The translations under genes and the position numbers were made by a program. Shown one piece after another: positions 32,665 through 42,998 of a DNA stretch of 64,000 bases; the stretch's first letter is position 1, and every line of letters starts with the position of its first letter. Location: contig NZ_JAVDSL010000001.1 of the NCBI RefSeq assembly GCF_031455295.1, forward strand, positions 1,488,001-1,552,000, read 5' to 3'. Source of the DNA: Leifsonia sp. 1010. GTDB taxonomy: Bacteria; Actinomycetota; Actinomycetes; Actinomycetales; Microbacteriaceae. The notes beneath the pieces are model-generated. The model saw only the letters and a program-made list of their open reading frames with translations. It was not told the DNA's origin and did no database searches.

Positions 32665-34209
32665 ATGGCCAACACGATTCTCGAGATGCGAAACATCTCG
32701 AAGTCCTTCCCCGGCGTCAAGGCGCTGCAGGATGTCTCGATCAGCGTCGAGGAGGGATCCGTCCACGCGATCTGCGGCGAGAACGGAGCAGGCAAGTCCA
32801 CGCTCATGAAGGTGCTGTCTGGGGTGTACCCGCACGGCACCTTCGAGGGCGAGATCGTCATGAACGGCGAACCCGTCGAGTTCCGGTCGATCAACGACTC
32901 CGAAGCGGCCGGCATCGTCATCATCCACCAGGAGCTGGCGCTGTCGCCCTACCTGTCGATCGCCGAGAACATCTATCTCGGCAACGAGCGGCAGAAGCGC
33001 GGGTTCATCGACTGGAACGAGACGAACCTGGAGGCGGCGAAGCTGCTCGCCCGGGTCGGTCTCCACGACAACCCGATCACCAAGATCAAGGACATCGGCG
33101 TCGGCAAGCAGCAGCTGGTCGAGATCGCCAAGGCGCTCTCGAAGGAGGTGAAGATCCTCATCCTCGACGAGCCGACGGCCGCGTTGAACGACGAGGACTC
33201 CGCGCACCTTCTCGACCTGATCCGTCAGCTCCAGTCGCACGGGATCACGGCGATCATCATCAGTCACAAGCTCAACGAGATCAAGGCGATCGCCGACCGG
33301 GTGACGATCATCCGCGACGGCCGCACGATCGAGACGCTCGAGATGGGCACGGAGGGCACCAGCGAGGAGCGCATCATCAAGGGGATGGTGGGCCGGGATG
33401 TGGCGAGCCGCTTCCCCGACCACGTCCCCCACATCGGCGAGGAGCTGCTGCGGGTCGAGGACTGGACCGTCCATCACCCGCTCGACCGCACCCGCACGGT
33501 CGTGGACAACGTCAGCTTCAACGTGCGCGCCGGCGAGATCGTCGGCATCGCGGGACTGATGGGTGCCGGACGAACCGAGCTCGCGATGAGCATCTTCGGC
33601 CGCAGCTACGGGGTCGGGATCAGCGGACGCGTCTACAAGCGCGGGCAGCAGATCTCGGTCAGCACGGTGTCGAAGGCGATCGCGAACGGCATCGCCTACT
33701 CGACCGAGGACCGCAAGCACTTCGGGCTCAACCTGATCGACAACATCCAGCGCAACATCTCCATCGCCGCGCTCGACAAGCTCGTCAACTGGTTCAAGTT
33801 CGTCAACGACCAGCGGGAGTCGCTGGTGGCGGAGGAGTACCGCCGGACGATGAACATCAAGACGCCCAATGTGCTGACGCTCACCGGGAAGCTGTCCGGC
33901 GGCAACCAGCAGAAGGTCGTGCTGTCGAAGTGGATGTACGCCGACCCGGATGTGCTCATCCTCGACGAGCCCACCCGCGGCATCGACGTCGGCGCGAAGT
34001 ACGAGATCTACACGATCATCGACCGGCTCGCGGACCAGGGGAAGGGCATCATCGTCATCTCCTCCGAGCTGCCCGAGCTGCTCGGCATCTGCGACCGCAT
34101 CTACACGCTGAGCGAGGGCCGGATCACCGCCGATGTCCCGCGCGAGAAGGCAACCGCCGAATACCTCATGCAATTCATGACCCAGGAACGCGAGAAGAAC
34201 ACCGCATGA
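32665..34209 (+). CDS. mmsA: Multiple monosaccharide ABC transporter, double ATPase
   Basis: 514 residues with two fused ABC domains, as in RbsA/XylG/GguA. The first carries Walker [10 protein letters not shown] (38-46) and [12 protein letters not shown]; its signature is degenerate ([14 protein letters not shown]). The second has a degenerate Walker A ([10 protein letters not shown]), an intact signature [15 protein letters not shown] and [13 protein letters not shown]. That asymmetry is normal for the family. Its TGA overlaps the permease ATG. Unlike the other two SBP-permease operons of the window, this operon carries its own ATPase. Confidence 0.94.
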   Translation: MANTILEMRNISKSFPGVKALQDVSISVEEGSVHAICGENGAGKSTLMKVLSGVYPHGTFEGEIVMNGEPVEFRSINDSEAAGIVIIHQELALSPYLSIAENIYLGNERQKRGFIDWNETNLEAAKLLARVGLHDNPITKIKDIGVGKQQLVEIAKALSKEVKILILDEPTAALNDEDSAHLLDLIRQLQSHGITAIIISHKLNEIKAIADRVTIIRDGRTIETLEMGTEGTSEERIIKGMVGRDVASRFPDHVPHIGEELLRVEDWTVHHPLDRTRTVVDNVSFNVRAGEIVGIAGLMGAGRTELAMSIFGRSYGVGISGRVYKRGQQISVSTVSKAIANGIAYSTEDRKHFGLNLIDNIQRNISIAALDKLVNWFKFVNDQRESLVAEEYRRTMNIKTPNVLTLTGKLSGGNQQKVVLSKWMYADPDVLILDEPTRGIDVGAKYEIYTIIDRLADQGKGIIVISSELPELLGICDRIYTLSEGRITADVPREKATAEYLMQFMTQEREKNTA

Positions 34210-35381
34210 AATCGCTCACGAAAGCCCTCAGCTACCTGACCAGTCAGCTGCGTCAGATCGGGCTCTTCATCACCCTGATCGCCATCGTGATCTTCTTCCA
34301 GATCGCGACAGGAGGCATCACCCTCGCGCCGATCAACGTGTCGAACCTGATCGTGCAGAACAGCTACATCCTCATCCTCGCGATCGGCATGGTGATGGTC
34401 ATCATCGCCGGGCACATCGACCTGTCGGTGGGAAGTGTCGTTGCGTTCATCGGGGCGATGGCGGGCGTGTTCATCTCCGAATGGCATCTGCCGTGGCCGC
34501 TCGCGATCGTGTTCTGCCTGGTGCTCGGCGCCCTGGTGGGCGCGTGGCAGGGCTTCTGGATCGCCTACTTCGGCATCCCGGCATTCATCGTCACCCTGGC
34601 CGGCATGCTCGCATTCCGCGGTGCGGCGCAGATCGCTCTGGGAAACCAGCAGATCTCGTTCTTCCCGAAGGAGTTCCGCGCGATCGGTTCCGGTTTCCTT
34701 CCGGCGTTCGGCACGACGGGCTACGAGCCGCTGACGATGATCCTCGGCCTGCTCGCGAGCATCGCGATCCTCGTGTCGTCGCTTCGTCAGCGCGCCATCC
34801 GGCGCAAGTACGACCTCGAGGACGAGCCGCTGTGGTGGTTCGTGGTGAAGCTCGTCTTCCTGATCGCCCTGGTGCTCGTGATGACGGTCCTGCTCGCCAG
34901 CTACAACGGCACCCCGATCGTGCTGATCATCCTGGCCGTGCTGGTCGTCGGCTATTCGGCGATCATGAACCGCTCCGTGTTCGGCCGCCACATCTACGCG
35001 ATCGGTGGCAACCTGGCCGCTGCGGCGCTCTCCGGCGTCAAGACCAAGCGGGTCACCTTCCTGCTGTTCGTCAACATGGGCGTGCTGTCGGCTGTCGCCG
35101 GTCTCGTGTTCACCGCGGGCCTGAACCTGGCGAGCCCCAGCGCGGGCAACGGGTTCGAGCTGGATGCGATCTCCGCCGTCTTCATCGGTGGCGCGGCGGT
35201 CACAGGCGGGATCGGAACGGTGACCGGCGCCATCATCGGTGGTCTGATCATCGGCGTGCTGAACAACGGCATGTCGATCCTCGGGATCGACAGCGACTAC
35301 CAGCTGCTCATCAAGGGGTTGGTGCTGCTCGCCGCGGTCGCCTTGGACGTCTACAACAAGAGGCGGTCGGTGGGGCAGTAA
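34206..35381 (+). CDS. mmsB: Multiple monosaccharide ABC transporter permease
   Basis: 391-residue permease of the RbsC/XylH/GguB class with about 10-11 helices. Characteristic segments are [20 protein letters not shown] and [19 protein letters not shown], then [21 protein letters not shown], the ABC-coupling region. A long polar loop ([20 protein letters not shown] region, about 195-215) is usual for the GguB group. Translation is coupled to mmsA by ATGA. The operon gives ATP-driven uptake of pentoses and hexoses released by the glycosidases of this region. Confidence 0.93.
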   Translation: MKSLTKALSYLTSQLRQIGLFITLIAIVIFFQIATGGITLAPINVSNLIVQNSYILILAIGMVMVIIAGHIDLSVGSVVAFIGAMAGVFISEWHLPWPLAIVFCLVLGALVGAWQGFWIAYFGIPAFIVTLAGMLAFRGAAQIALGNQQISFFPKEFRAIGSGFLPAFGTTGYEPLTMILGLLASIAILVSSLRQRAIRRKYDLEDEPLWWFVVKLVFLIALVLVMTVLLASYNGTPIVLIILAVLVVGYSAIMNRSVFGRHIYAIGGNLAAAALSGVKTKRVTFLLFVNMGVLSAVAGLVFTAGLNLASPSAGNGFELDAISAVFIGGAAVTGGIGTVTGAIIGGLIIGVLNNGMSILGIDSDYQLLIKGLVLLAAVALDVYNKRRSVGQ

Positions 35382-35390
35382 CCTTCCGGC

Positions 35391-36302
35391 ATGAAGGCGA
35401 TCACCGTCAGCGATCCCGCCGCTGGAGTCGCGGGAATGAGAGTGGAGGAACGCCCGGCGCCGCACGCGGCCGAGAACGATGTCATCGTCCGCGTGCACGC
35501 CGCCGGGTTCACCCCGGGCGAGCTGGAGTGGCCGGCCACCTGGACGGATCGGGCCGGCCACGACCGCACCCCGGCCATCCCCGGGCACGAGCTCGCGGGT
35601 GTCGTGACCGAGCTCGGGTACGGCACGACCGGGCTCACCGTCGGCCAGCGCGTGTTCGGGCTGGCCGACTGGGCGCGCGACGGCACGCTGGCCGAGTTCG
35701 TCGCGGTGGAGGCCAGGAACCTGGCCCCGCTGCCGGCGGATGTGGACTTCGTGACTGCGGCGAGCCTCCCAATCTCCGGTCTGACCGCCTGGCAGGCGCT
35801 GTTCCAGCACGGCGGCATCCAGGCCGGGCAGTCGGTGCTGGTCACCGGAGCCGCGGGCGGCGTCGGGTCGCTCGTCGTCCAGCTCGCTCGCGAGGCCGGT
35901 GCGGTCGTCGTCGGCGCCGGGCGGGCGGGCCACCGTGCTCGTGCGACAGAAGCGGGCGCCCACCTGTTCGTCGACACGGAGGAACTGGACGCGGCAGGGC
36001 CCGTCGACCTCGTCGTCGATGTGCTCGGCGGCGAGGTGGGGGCCCGATCGCTGGGCCTGGTGCGACCGGGTGGCCGGTTCGTCACGATCGCTGCTCCGCC
36101 CGCGTCGGAGCGGCCGGACATCACGGCACTGTTCTTCGTCGTGGAGCCGAGCCGCGTCGAACTGGAGCAGCTGGTCGCCCGCGTGCGGGCGGGCACGTTG
36201 CGCAGTTTCATCGGCGACGTGGTCGAGCTGGATGGCGCCCCCACCGCGTTCGCGGGCTCGGGCTCGCGGAACGGCAAGACGATCGTGAGGGTGGCGGAGT
36301 AG
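35391..36302 (+). CDS. Zinc-free MDR-type NADPH:quinone reductase
   Basis: 303 residues of the medium-chain dehydrogenase family. GroES-like N-domain (HAAGFTPGELEWPATW, then IPGHELAGVVTELG), Rossmann motif GAAGGVGSLVVQLA (151-164) and VDVLGGEVG. The zinc-ligand Cys residues of alcohol dehydrogenases are absent, placing it with quinone oxidoreductases or enoyl reductases. It starts 9 bp after mmsB on the same strand but lacks an evident functional link to sugar import. Convergent with the CMD gene across 225 bp that hold only a weak 7-bp dyad (AATCTCC/GGAGATT, 36428-36460). Confidence 0.87.
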   Translation: MKAITVSDPAAGVAGMRVEERPAPHAAENDVIVRVHAAGFTPGELEWPATWTDRAGHDRTPAIPGHELAGVVTELGYGTTGLTVGQRVFGLADWARDGTLAEFVAVEARNLAPLPADVDFVTAASLPISGLTAWQALFQHGGIQAGQSVLVTGAAGGVGSLVVQLAREAGAVVVGAGRAGHRARATEAGAHLFVDTEELDAAGPVDLVVDVLGGEVGARSLGLVRPGGRFVTIAAPPASERPDITALFFVVEPSRVELEQLVARVRAGTLRSFIGDVVELDGAPTAFAGSGSRNGKTIVRVAE

Positions 36303-36527
36303 TCCCGTTCGCTGGCTGATCATGCAAGCAGCCTCGCAGCGGAGCCGCCGGCTCGAGCCCAGGGGCCGAGAACTGTGGAGAAACCGCGCGACAGCGCCGA
36401 AGGTGCAACGTAGGAGAAAGTGCCGCAAATCTCCGACGGACCGCGGTGCGGATGGAGATTCAGGGCGGGAGCGCCGAGATATCCGACGGAAGCGGGCGGA
36501 TCTCCTGCGGGACGGGAAGCGGCGCGA

Positions 36528-36863
36528 TCAGCCCTCGGCCGCGCCGAAGACCTCCTTGGCCATGGCCATGGCGGACATCGCCTTCGGCCAGCCCGCGTAG
36601 AACGCGAGGTGCGTGATCGCTTCGATCAGCTCCTGCTCGGTCACGCCGTTGTCGCGCGCGAAGGCGAGGTGGAAGCGCAGCTGCTCCACATTGCCGCCGG
36701 TCAGCAGGGCGGCCACCGTGACGAGGCTGCGGTCGCGCTTCGAGAGCTCCGGACGCTCCCACACCTCGTCGAAGAGCACGCGGTCGGTGTAGTGCGCGAG
36801 GCCGGGGGCGAAGTCGCCGAAGGCGCGCTGCCCGCCGGTCCAGCCGGTGGTCTCGTCGCTCAT
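36528..36863 (-). CDS. Carboxymuconolactone decarboxylase-family protein
   Basis: 111 residues with the all-helical CMD/AhpD-like fold: HYTDRVLFDEVWERPELSKRDRSLVTVAALLTGGN, then EQLRFHLAFARDNGVTEQELIEAI, and FYAGWPKAMSAMAMAKEVF. The AhpD CxxC redox motif is missing, so it is of the PcaC/decarboxylase type or non-enzymatic. Its ATG overlaps the cupin stop by 4 bp. The pair cupin plus CMD beside an alcohol dehydrogenase is a recurrent operon in actinobacteria and proteobacteria with unclear substrate. Confidence 0.88.
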   Translation of the reverse strand: MSDETTGWTGGQRAFGDFAPGLAHYTDRVLFDEVWERPELSKRDRSLVTVAALLTGGNVEQLRFHLAFARDNGVTEQELIEAITHLAFYAGWPKAMSAMAMAKEVFGAAEG

Positions 36864-37267
36864 GCCCTCCGCCCCTCGTACTCGTCGTCGGTGATGTGCT
36901 CTTTCCACGTGGTGGTGTCCGCCGGGTCGTCGGCCGACTCCAGCATCGCGATGTGCTCCATGAAGCAGCCCGGCGCGGCGGCGTGCCAGTGGTCCTGGCC
37001 CGGCGGCGTGTAGAGGGTCTCGCCGGGATGCACCTCGATGATGTTGCCGTCGCGGTCGCCGAACCGGGCGACACCGGCGGTGACCCGGAGGTACTGCCCG
37101 CGGGCGTGGCTGTGCCAAGCCGTGCGGGCGCCCGGCGCGAACCGTACGAGGGCGACCGTCATGCGCTGGTCGGCCTCGTGCGGCCCGGCGATCGGATCGA
37201 CCCAGACGTCGCCGGCGAACTGCTCGGGCGGGTTCTTGACCGTGGGGGTCCGTGGCTCGATGTTCAT
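36860..37267 (-). CDS. Cupin-domain protein
   Basis: 135 residues forming a single beta-barrel. Motif 1 (TAWHSHARGQYLRVTAG) and motif 2 (GETLYTPPGQDHWHAA) supply the His/Gln/His metal ligands; CFMEHIAM follows. Probably a quercetinase/ChrR-like metal enzyme or sensor of low specificity. AGGAAGG precedes ATG 37267. It lies between the dehydrogenase (25 bp gap) and the overlapping CMD gene, so all three form one operon. Confidence 0.87.
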   Translation of the reverse strand: MNIEPRTPTVKNPPEQFAGDVWVDPIAGPHEADQRMTVALVRFAPGARTAWHSHARGQYLRVTAGVARFGDRDGNIIEVHPGETLYTPPGQDHWHAAAPGCFMEHIAMLESADDPADTTTWKEHITDDEYEGRRA

Positions 37268-37292
37268 GTGGTTCCTTCCTCGGCGTTCGTGC

Positions 37293-38315
37293 TCAGAGGG
37301 TGAGCAGGACCTTGGTGGCGCGTCGCTCATCCATCGCCCGGTAGCCCTCCGCGGCGTCCTCGAGCGGGAGGGTGAGGTCGAAGACCGCGCCCGGGTCGAT
37401 CTCACCGTCCATGATCAGCCCGACCAGCTCCGGGAGGAAGCGCCGCACGGGAGCCGGTCCGCCGTGCAGGTGGACACCGGAGAAGAACAGCTCCAGGCCG
37501 GGAAGCTCGACGTCGTGCGAGACGCCGACATAGCCGACGTGGCCGCTGGCGCGCGTGGCGCGGATGGCCTGCATCATCGACTCCTGGGTGCCGACCGCCT
37601 CGATGGTGGAGTGTGCGCCGAGGCCGTCGGTGAGCTCCTTGATGCGCTCGACGCCCGCATCGCCGCGCTCCTCCACGATGTCGGTCGCGCCGAAGCGGCG
37701 CGCCAGCGCCTGCCGGTCGGCGTGGCGGCTCATCGCGATGACCCGCTCCGCACCGAGTCGCCGGGCGGCGAGGATGCCGAGCAGCCCGACCGCGCCGTCA
37801 CCGACCACGGCGACCGTCTTGCCCGGTCCGGCCTCTGCGGCGACGGCGGCGAACCATCCCGTGCCGAGCACATCGGAGGCGGCGAGCAGTCCGCGCAGCT
37901 GGCGGTCGTCGGGTTCGCCCGGCACGACGACGAGCGTGCCGTCGGCCAGCGGGACGCGCAAGCGCTCCGCCTGCGTGCCCAGCGATCCCATCGGGACGCG
38001 GTGGACGCAGTGCGACTCGTAGCCGGCCTGGCAGATCTCGCAGGTGCCGTCGGAGGCGAAGAACGATCCGACGACGACGTCGCCGACCTTGACGGAGGTC
38101 ACGGCGTCGCCGATCTCCTCCACCACACCGACGTACTCGTGGCCCATCGGCGTCGGACCGTCCACCGGGTCCGTCCCACGGTAGGGCCACAGGTCCGAGC
38201 CGCAGATGCAGGCGGCGGAGACGCGGATGACCGCGTCCGTCGGCTGCTCGATGGTCGGGTCGTCGCGGTCCTCCACCCGGACGTCCCGCGGGGCGTGCAT
38301 GACGACTCCACGCAT
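37293..38315 (-). CDS. Zinc-dependent alcohol dehydrogenase
   Basis: 340-residue medium-chain dehydrogenase. Catalytic zinc region ACICGSDLWPYRG (Cys38-type ligand) and GHEYVGVVEEIG; a structural-zinc lobe reduced to GTCEICQAGYESHC; Rossmann motif VVGDGAVGLLGILAARRLGAERVIAM. It resembles IMP-dehydrogenase-like/threonine-type Zn alcohol dehydrogenases often annotated as YggP or AdhP. ATG 38315 follows AAAGGA. First gene of the dehydrogenase-cupin-CMD operon and divergent from an XRE regulator that probably controls it. Confidence 0.88.
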   Translation of the reverse strand: MRGVVMHAPRDVRVEDRDDPTIEQPTDAVIRVSAACICGSDLWPYRGTDPVDGPTPMGHEYVGVVEEIGDAVTSVKVGDVVVGSFFASDGTCEICQAGYESHCVHRVPMGSLGTQAERLRVPLADGTLVVVPGEPDDRQLRGLLAASDVLGTGWFAAVAAEAGPGKTVAVVGDGAVGLLGILAARRLGAERVIAMSRHADRQALARRFGATDIVEERGDAGVERIKELTDGLGAHSTIEAVGTQESMMQAIRATRASGHVGYVGVSHDVELPGLELFFSGVHLHGGPAPVRRFLPELVGLIMDGEIDPGAVFDLTLPLEDAAEGYRAMDERRATKVLLTL

Positions 38316-38441
38316 ATGGATGTTCCTTTCGATCGAGTACTCCTCCATCACAGTCCCGATACGAACCCCGAGGGAGTCCCTGCCGTGACGTGTACTGGGA
38401 GGGCACCCCTCGACGGGCCCGGGCGACGTAGCCTCGTTGTC

Positions 38442-39371
38442 ATGGACAACCGAGCTGAGGTCCGCGAGTTCCTGATGAGCAGGCGTGCGCGGCTGCGACC
38501 CGAGATGGCTGGGCTCCCGGCCGGCGACGGCCGCCGGGTCAGCGGCCTGCGCCGCTCCGAGGTCGCCATGCTCGCGGGGGTCAGCGTCGAGTACTACGCG
38601 AAGCTGGAGCGCGGGATGATCTCCGGCGCCTCCGCGTCCGTCCTCGACGCGGTGTCGCAGGCGTTGCAGCTCGACGACGCGGAGCGCGCCCACCTGTTCG
38701 ACCTCGCGCGCGCCGCCGACGGCATCCCGACCTCCGGGCGTTCCCGTCGCCGTGCCGTCACGCGCAACCCGGCGGCCCGGCCCAGTCTGCACTGGATGCT
38801 CGAGGCGGTGACCGAGGGCATCGCGGTCGTGCGCAACCCGCAGTCCGACGTCATCGCGTTCAACGCGCTCGCCCGCGCGTTCTACGCCCCGATGATCGGC
38901 GACGGCGGCCGCACCCCGAACTTCGCCCGCTTCCAGTTCCTCGACCCCGCGTCACGCGACTTCTACCCGGACTGGGACCTCTTCGCCGACATGTGCGTGG
39001 CCATGATGCGGGCGGAGGCAGGCCGCGACCCCCACAATCCGGCCCTCCAGGAGCTCGTGGGCGAGCTCTCCACCCGCAGCGACGAGTTCCGGCGGCTGTG
39101 GGGCGCCCACAATGTGCGCACCCACGGCACCGGGACGAAGCGCTTCCATCATCCGGTCGTGGGGGACGTCACCCTCGCTTTCGAGGAGCTGGCGGTCACC
39201 GCCGAGCCGGGTCATGTCGTGCTCGTCTACACCGCGGAGCCCGGATCGGAGTCGGCGCAGAAGCTCCGGCTGCTCGCGTCGTGGGCGGCCGAGCACCCGG
39301 CTGCGCAGGAGGGGATCGCCGCCGCTGCCACTAGCGGGCTATCCTCGCCCCGTGAGGGGGAGGGCCGGTAG
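38442..39371 (+). CDS. XRE-family regulator with MmyB-like domain (second)
   Basis: 309 residues. HTH at about 10-80 (RRSEVAMLAGVSVEYYAKLERG) and MmyB-like domain (MLEAVTEGIAVVRNPQSDVIAFNALARAFY through PGSESAQKLRLLASWA). Same architecture as the regulator at 767-1606 but clearly divergent in sequence. It faces the dehydrogenase-cupin-CMD operon across 126 bp, the usual layout for regulators of oxidoreductase genes. An Ala/Gly/Glu-rich tail follows the conserved core. Confidence 0.88.
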   Translation: MDNRAEVREFLMSRRARLRPEMAGLPAGDGRRVSGLRRSEVAMLAGVSVEYYAKLERGMISGASASVLDAVSQALQLDDAERAHLFDLARAADGIPTSGRSRRRAVTRNPAARPSLHWMLEAVTEGIAVVRNPQSDVIAFNALARAFYAPMIGDGGRTPNFARFQFLDPASRDFYPDWDLFADMCVAMMRAEAGRDPHNPALQELVGELSTRSDEFRRLWGAHNVRTHGTGTKRFHHPVVGDVTLAFEELAVTAEPGHVVLVYTAEPGSESAQKLRLLASWAAEHPAAQEGIAAAATSGLSSPREGEGR

Positions 39372-39403
39372 GGCTCTCCAGCGCGTCCCATGAGGGGGAG
39401 CCG

Positions 39404-40180
39404 ATGACGTTCCACGAACTCCACGACGGCGACCGGCCGCTCCTCCTTCCGAACGCGTGGGATGTCGGGTCGGCGATCGCCTTCGCCGCCGCGGGCTTCC
39501 CGGCGATCGGCACGACGAGCTTCGGCGTGAACGCTGCGTCGGGTCGCCCGGACGCGGAGGGCGCGAGCCGGGAGGCGACGCTCGCCCTCGTCGCCCGGAT
39601 CACCGCACTCCCGGTGTACATCTCGGCCGACATCGAGGACGGTTTCAGCGACGACCCGGAGGAGGTCGCGGAGTTCGTCGCCGGCCTGGGCGTCGCCGGC
39701 GTGAACCTGGAGGACTCCGCCGGCGGTCATCTCGTCGACCCCGCCATCCCCGCGGCCAAAATCGCGGCGACCTCGCGGAGCGCGCCCGGGGTGTTCGTGA
39801 ACGCCCGCGTCGACTCCTACTGGTTCCACGAGGAGGCGACCGTCGACGCCGTCGCCGAGCGTGCGAAGCGGTACGCCGACGCCGGAGCCGACGGCATCTT
39901 CGTGCCGGGCGTCTCGGACCCGGCGACGATCGAGCAGCTGGCGGCGGCCATCCCGCTTCCGCTCAACGTGCTCGTCGTTCCCGGGCTGAGCCTCGACCGC
40001 TTGGGCGAACTGGGCGTGCGGCGCGTCAGCACGGGCTCCTTGCCGTACCGGGTCGCGATCGACGCGGCGGTGGATGTCGCTGCCGCGGTGCGTGACGGCC
40101 GCGACCTCCCGACGGCGACCTCCTACGCGGAGGCGCAGCAGCGGCTGATCGACTTCGTGCAAGCGGCGCCGGAGCCGTGA
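39404..40180 (+). CDS. Phosphoenolpyruvate mutase/isocitrate lyase-family protein
   Basis: 258 residues with the PEPM/ICL alpha/beta barrel. LPNAWDVGSAIAFAAAGFPAIGTTSFG at the N-terminus, metal-binding ADIEDGFSDDPEEVAEFV, NLEDSAGGHLVDP and VNARVDSYW are typical of the stand-alone oxaloacetate-decarboxylase or methylisocitrate-lyase-like branch. Likely cleaves or decarboxylates a 2-hydroxy acid; the substrate is not determinable. ATG 39404 follows GAGGGGGAG. Convergent with the secreted glycosidase gene, 37 bp apart. Confidence 0.85.
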   Translation: MTFHELHDGDRPLLLPNAWDVGSAIAFAAAGFPAIGTTSFGVNAASGRPDAEGASREATLALVARITALPVYISADIEDGFSDDPEEVAEFVAGLGVAGVNLEDSAGGHLVDPAIPAAKIAATSRSAPGVFVNARVDSYWFHEEATVDAVAERAKRYADAGADGIFVPGVSDPATIEQLAAAIPLPLNVLVVPGLSLDRLGELGVRRVSTGSLPYRVAIDAAVDVAAAVRDGRDLPTATSYAEAQQRLIDFVQAAPEP

Positions 40181-40217
40181 GGCTCCGACGCCGCCCGTCG
40201 TCCGTTCCCGGTGTCGG

Positions 40218-42926
40218 CTACTTCGCGCCGAGCCCGGTCTGGCGCTTCGCGATCGACGGTGCCGCACCGACGAACTTCGCCAGTGTGACGGTGTCGACGT
40301 TCGGCCCGTACGCCGTGGCGTTGCCGAGGCTGAGCGCGCCGCTGTCGGTCGAGAGCGTCACCGGGACCGTCTTGTCCCAATAGCTGCTCCACGAGTAGTT
40401 GTGGCGGAAAGCGGCGCGGGTGGTGGCTCCGCCGGCCTCTGTCACATCCAGGAAACGGCTGATCACCTGCGGGTTGTAGTTGATCGCCGCCGACTTGTCG
40501 GCATTGGCTGCTCCGATGACGAGCTGGTAGTCGCCCGCCGCGAAGCCGCTCGGCCGCGGCACGGTCAGCGTGTTCGCCGGGCCGTTTCCGAGGTAGCCGA
40601 CATGGCGGACCACGCCCTGCGCATCCGCGGATCCGTTCGAGCCGGCCGGATCGGTCTGCACGACCGCGGCGCCGGACAGGGGCAGAGCCTCGGCCTCGCT
40701 GCGGAAGACGAGAGCCGCATCCGCGTCGGACGCCTTCTGCGCCGCACCCCGGATCGTCGACACATCGCCGACCAGCACGGTGCCCGCCGCCGCACGGACG
40801 GTGAGCTCGTTCACTCCCTGCGGGAGGAACAGCCGCGCGGTCGCATCGAAGACACCCGGTCCGGTGGAGGCCGGAAGGGCCACCGTCCGGCCGTTCACGA
40901 CCAGGGAGGGTGTCGCCCCGCGACCCGTCGACGCGAAGTGCGTCGTCACGTCGTAGTAGCCCGTCTCCGCAGTGGTCGCGTAGAAGGTGGCGGCGCCGTC
41001 GCCCGTCACCGAGGCGTAGCCCCGCGCGGCCGGCTGCTTCCAGGAGAGGGTCGCTCCGCCGGAGAGGCGGGCGTCGACGGCCGGATACGTCGCCCGCTCA
41101 CCCGAGGTGACATCGTGGAGGTCGAACCGGTCGAGCGTGATGTCCGCACCGGGCAGCAGGGTCGTCCCGTCGACGCTCGCCCGCAGCGACAGCGCGTGAG
41201 TGCCCGCGGTCAGGTGGATCGTGGCATCCGCCGTCCCGCGGTATCCCCAGCCGAGATCGGCGGAGTACTTCACCAGCCGGCCGAAGGCGCCGTCGACGAA
41301 CAGCGCGTGCTGCCCGGGCGACGCGTTCGTGCCGCTGAGCACCGACAGCCGGTAGTCGCCGGTCGTCGGCACGGTCACGTTCCAGGTCGCGGAGGAGCCG
41401 GCGCGGTTGAACGAGCCGACATCCTTGCCGCCGGACGCCATGAAGGACCACTCGCGCGACGGGTCCTGCGTGTAGACGGTCGCGTTCGCGAGAGTCGCGT
41501 TCTCGGCCTCGGTGCTGTTCACCAGGTCGGCCGACACGGGCTGCGGATCGGTGAGCCGCGGGGTGATCTCCAGCTGGTACGCCGAGTAGCGGTCACTGTT
41601 CGGGACGGTCACCGAGAGCCGGCCGTCTGTGACCTCCGCGGTCGTCGACAGGATCACCGGAGGCTGGAGCGAGGCGCCCTCCGCCCCGTTGAGGCGGTCG
41701 GCGCGGACGCGCACGTCGACGGTCGAGCCGAAGGTGGTTGCGTCGAGTCCCTTCACATCGACCGCCACGTCCGAGAATCCTCCGCCGAACAGCACGGTGG
41801 CCGTGCGAGCACCGGTGTCGATGGCGGCGAGGCCCTGGAGGGAGTCCGGCGTGTTCAGCTTCGGCGGGGTGACCTGCGCGGTCGTGGAGCCGGCGAGGTC
41901 GCCGTACCAGTTGAACATCCACCATCCGCCGTTCGCCCCGTTGTTGCGCGAGGAGTTGTCGGAGAGGTTGCCCGCGTAGTTCCAGTACGCCGTCTGCGCG
42001 TCGACCTTCTCACTCTCGAACATCGAGATCCATTGGATGAGCTGGCCGGGCACGCCCATGTCGCGCAGCATCCCGAACTCGGTGATGTTGACGGGGATGG
42101 GCGCGATCCCGAGCCGCTGGAGCAGCGCGGTGTACTCGTCGTGGTGGCCTCGGAACGTGGCCAGGTTGTAGGTGCCGAGCTCGTGCCAGATGAAGATGTC
42201 CGGGAGTTCGGAGTGGGCCTTGGCGTAAGCGAGGATGTCGGCGCTCCGGTCCGGGCGCCAGACGGCGTCGCCCGGGCCTCCGACGCGGGCGTGCCCGAGG
42301 CCGTGCTCGGCGTAGACGCCCTGGATCACCTGGTAGGCGGCCGACCAGTCGGCGAGGAACTGGTCCTTCTGCGTCGACCAGTTCGGGTACCAGTTGCCGC
42401 CGTCGGGTTCGTTGAACGGGATGAAGACGTACTTCTCGGGATGCTTCGACGTCGTCGCGACGTCCTCGACGACCTTCTTGAGGATGGGGAGGTAGTCCCA
42501 GACCCCGTCGCCGTTCGCGTCGCCCGGCCGTGTGCCGCCGTTGTAGGGCCAGTCCGGATACATGTCCTGCGCGTAGACGTAGAGGTCCTGGCCTCCGCCG
42601 GCGAAGAACGACGACTCGACCTGCAGCGCATCGCCGTTGGGATGCTGAGCACCGAAGGGCGGCTTCTGCGACGTGTTGGTGATGTGGGCGCCGTTCAGGA
42701 CGGACTGGCTCGGAACCCCGTCGTCGCCGAGTCCGTAGAGCGTGCCGGTGGCGCCACCCCGGAAGGCGCCGGTGGTCTGAGAGAAGTCGACACCGAGGTG
42801 GTCGACGCCGGCGGCGCCGGCGGGAAGGGCGGAGAGGCCGCTCACCGCGAGGGCGAGCCCGGCAGTGATGGCGATCGAGGGCGGGAGGATGCTGCGCAGG
42901 CGGCGCCTGCGATGTGTTCCGTTCAC
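40218..42926 (-). CDS. Secreted clan GH-A glycosidase (GH39-like) with CBM6/35-like modules
   Basis: 902 residues from GTG 42926 (AAGGAG upstream). Sec signal peptide to about Ala39. A TIM-barrel catalytic domain (40-370) has acid/base Glu173 in PFNEPDGGNWYP and a likely nucleophile Glu283 in NITEFG, the GH39-like pattern. A beta-sandwich (about 380-490) and two carbohydrate-binding-like modules (STEAENATL..., about 500-640, and the C-terminal 750-890) follow. It should act outside the cell on a plant polysaccharide. It shares an operator region with a GH36 operon, so a galactose-containing side chain is a likely target. GH39 assignment is tentative. Confidence 0.8.
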   Translation of the reverse strand: MNGTHRRRRLRSILPPSIAITAGLALAVSGLSALPAGAAGVDHLGVDFSQTTGAFRGGATGTLYGLGDDGVPSQSVLNGAHITNTSQKPPFGAQHPNGDALQVESSFFAGGGQDLYVYAQDMYPDWPYNGGTRPGDANGDGVWDYLPILKKVVEDVATTSKHPEKYVFIPFNEPDGGNWYPNWSTQKDQFLADWSAAYQVIQGVYAEHGLGHARVGGPGDAVWRPDRSADILAYAKAHSELPDIFIWHELGTYNLATFRGHHDEYTALLQRLGIAPIPVNITEFGMLRDMGVPGQLIQWISMFESEKVDAQTAYWNYAGNLSDNSSRNNGANGGWWMFNWYGDLAGSTTAQVTPPKLNTPDSLQGLAAIDTGARTATVLFGGGFSDVAVDVKGLDATTFGSTVDVRVRADRLNGAEGASLQPPVILSTTAEVTDGRLSVTVPNSDRYSAYQLEITPRLTDPQPVSADLVNSTEAENATLANATVYTQDPSREWSFMASGGKDVGSFNRAGSSATWNVTVPTTGDYRLSVLSGTNASPGQHALFVDGAFGRLVKYSADLGWGYRGTADATIHLTAGTHALSLRASVDGTTLLPGADITLDRFDLHDVTSGERATYPAVDARLSGGATLSWKQPAARGYASVTGDGAATFYATTAETGYYDVTTHFASTGRGATPSLVVNGRTVALPASTGPGVFDATARLFLPQGVNELTVRAAAGTVLVGDVSTIRGAAQKASDADAALVFRSEAEALPLSGAAVVQTDPAGSNGSADAQGVVRHVGYLGNGPANTLTVPRPSGFAAGDYQLVIGAANADKSAAINYNPQVISRFLDVTEAGGATTRAAFRHNYSWSSYWDKTVPVTLSTDSGALSLGNATAYGPNVDTVTLAKFVGAAPSIAKRQTGLGAK

Positions 42927-42998
42927 GCGGTACTCCTTCGTACGGATCGGTTGGACGGTTCCGGGCTCGCGTCGGGTCTCCACCGTGGAGCGCCACTC

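Noticed and set aside
34101-36428. 775-codon minus-strand frame
   Set aside because: His/Asp/Arg-rich composition typical of antisense frames over mmsB and the quinone reductase.
36303-36527. Possible small gene or RNA between quinone reductase and CMD genes
   Set aside because: Only a weak 7-bp dyad (36428-36460); no ORF with a start signal or recognisable RNA structure.
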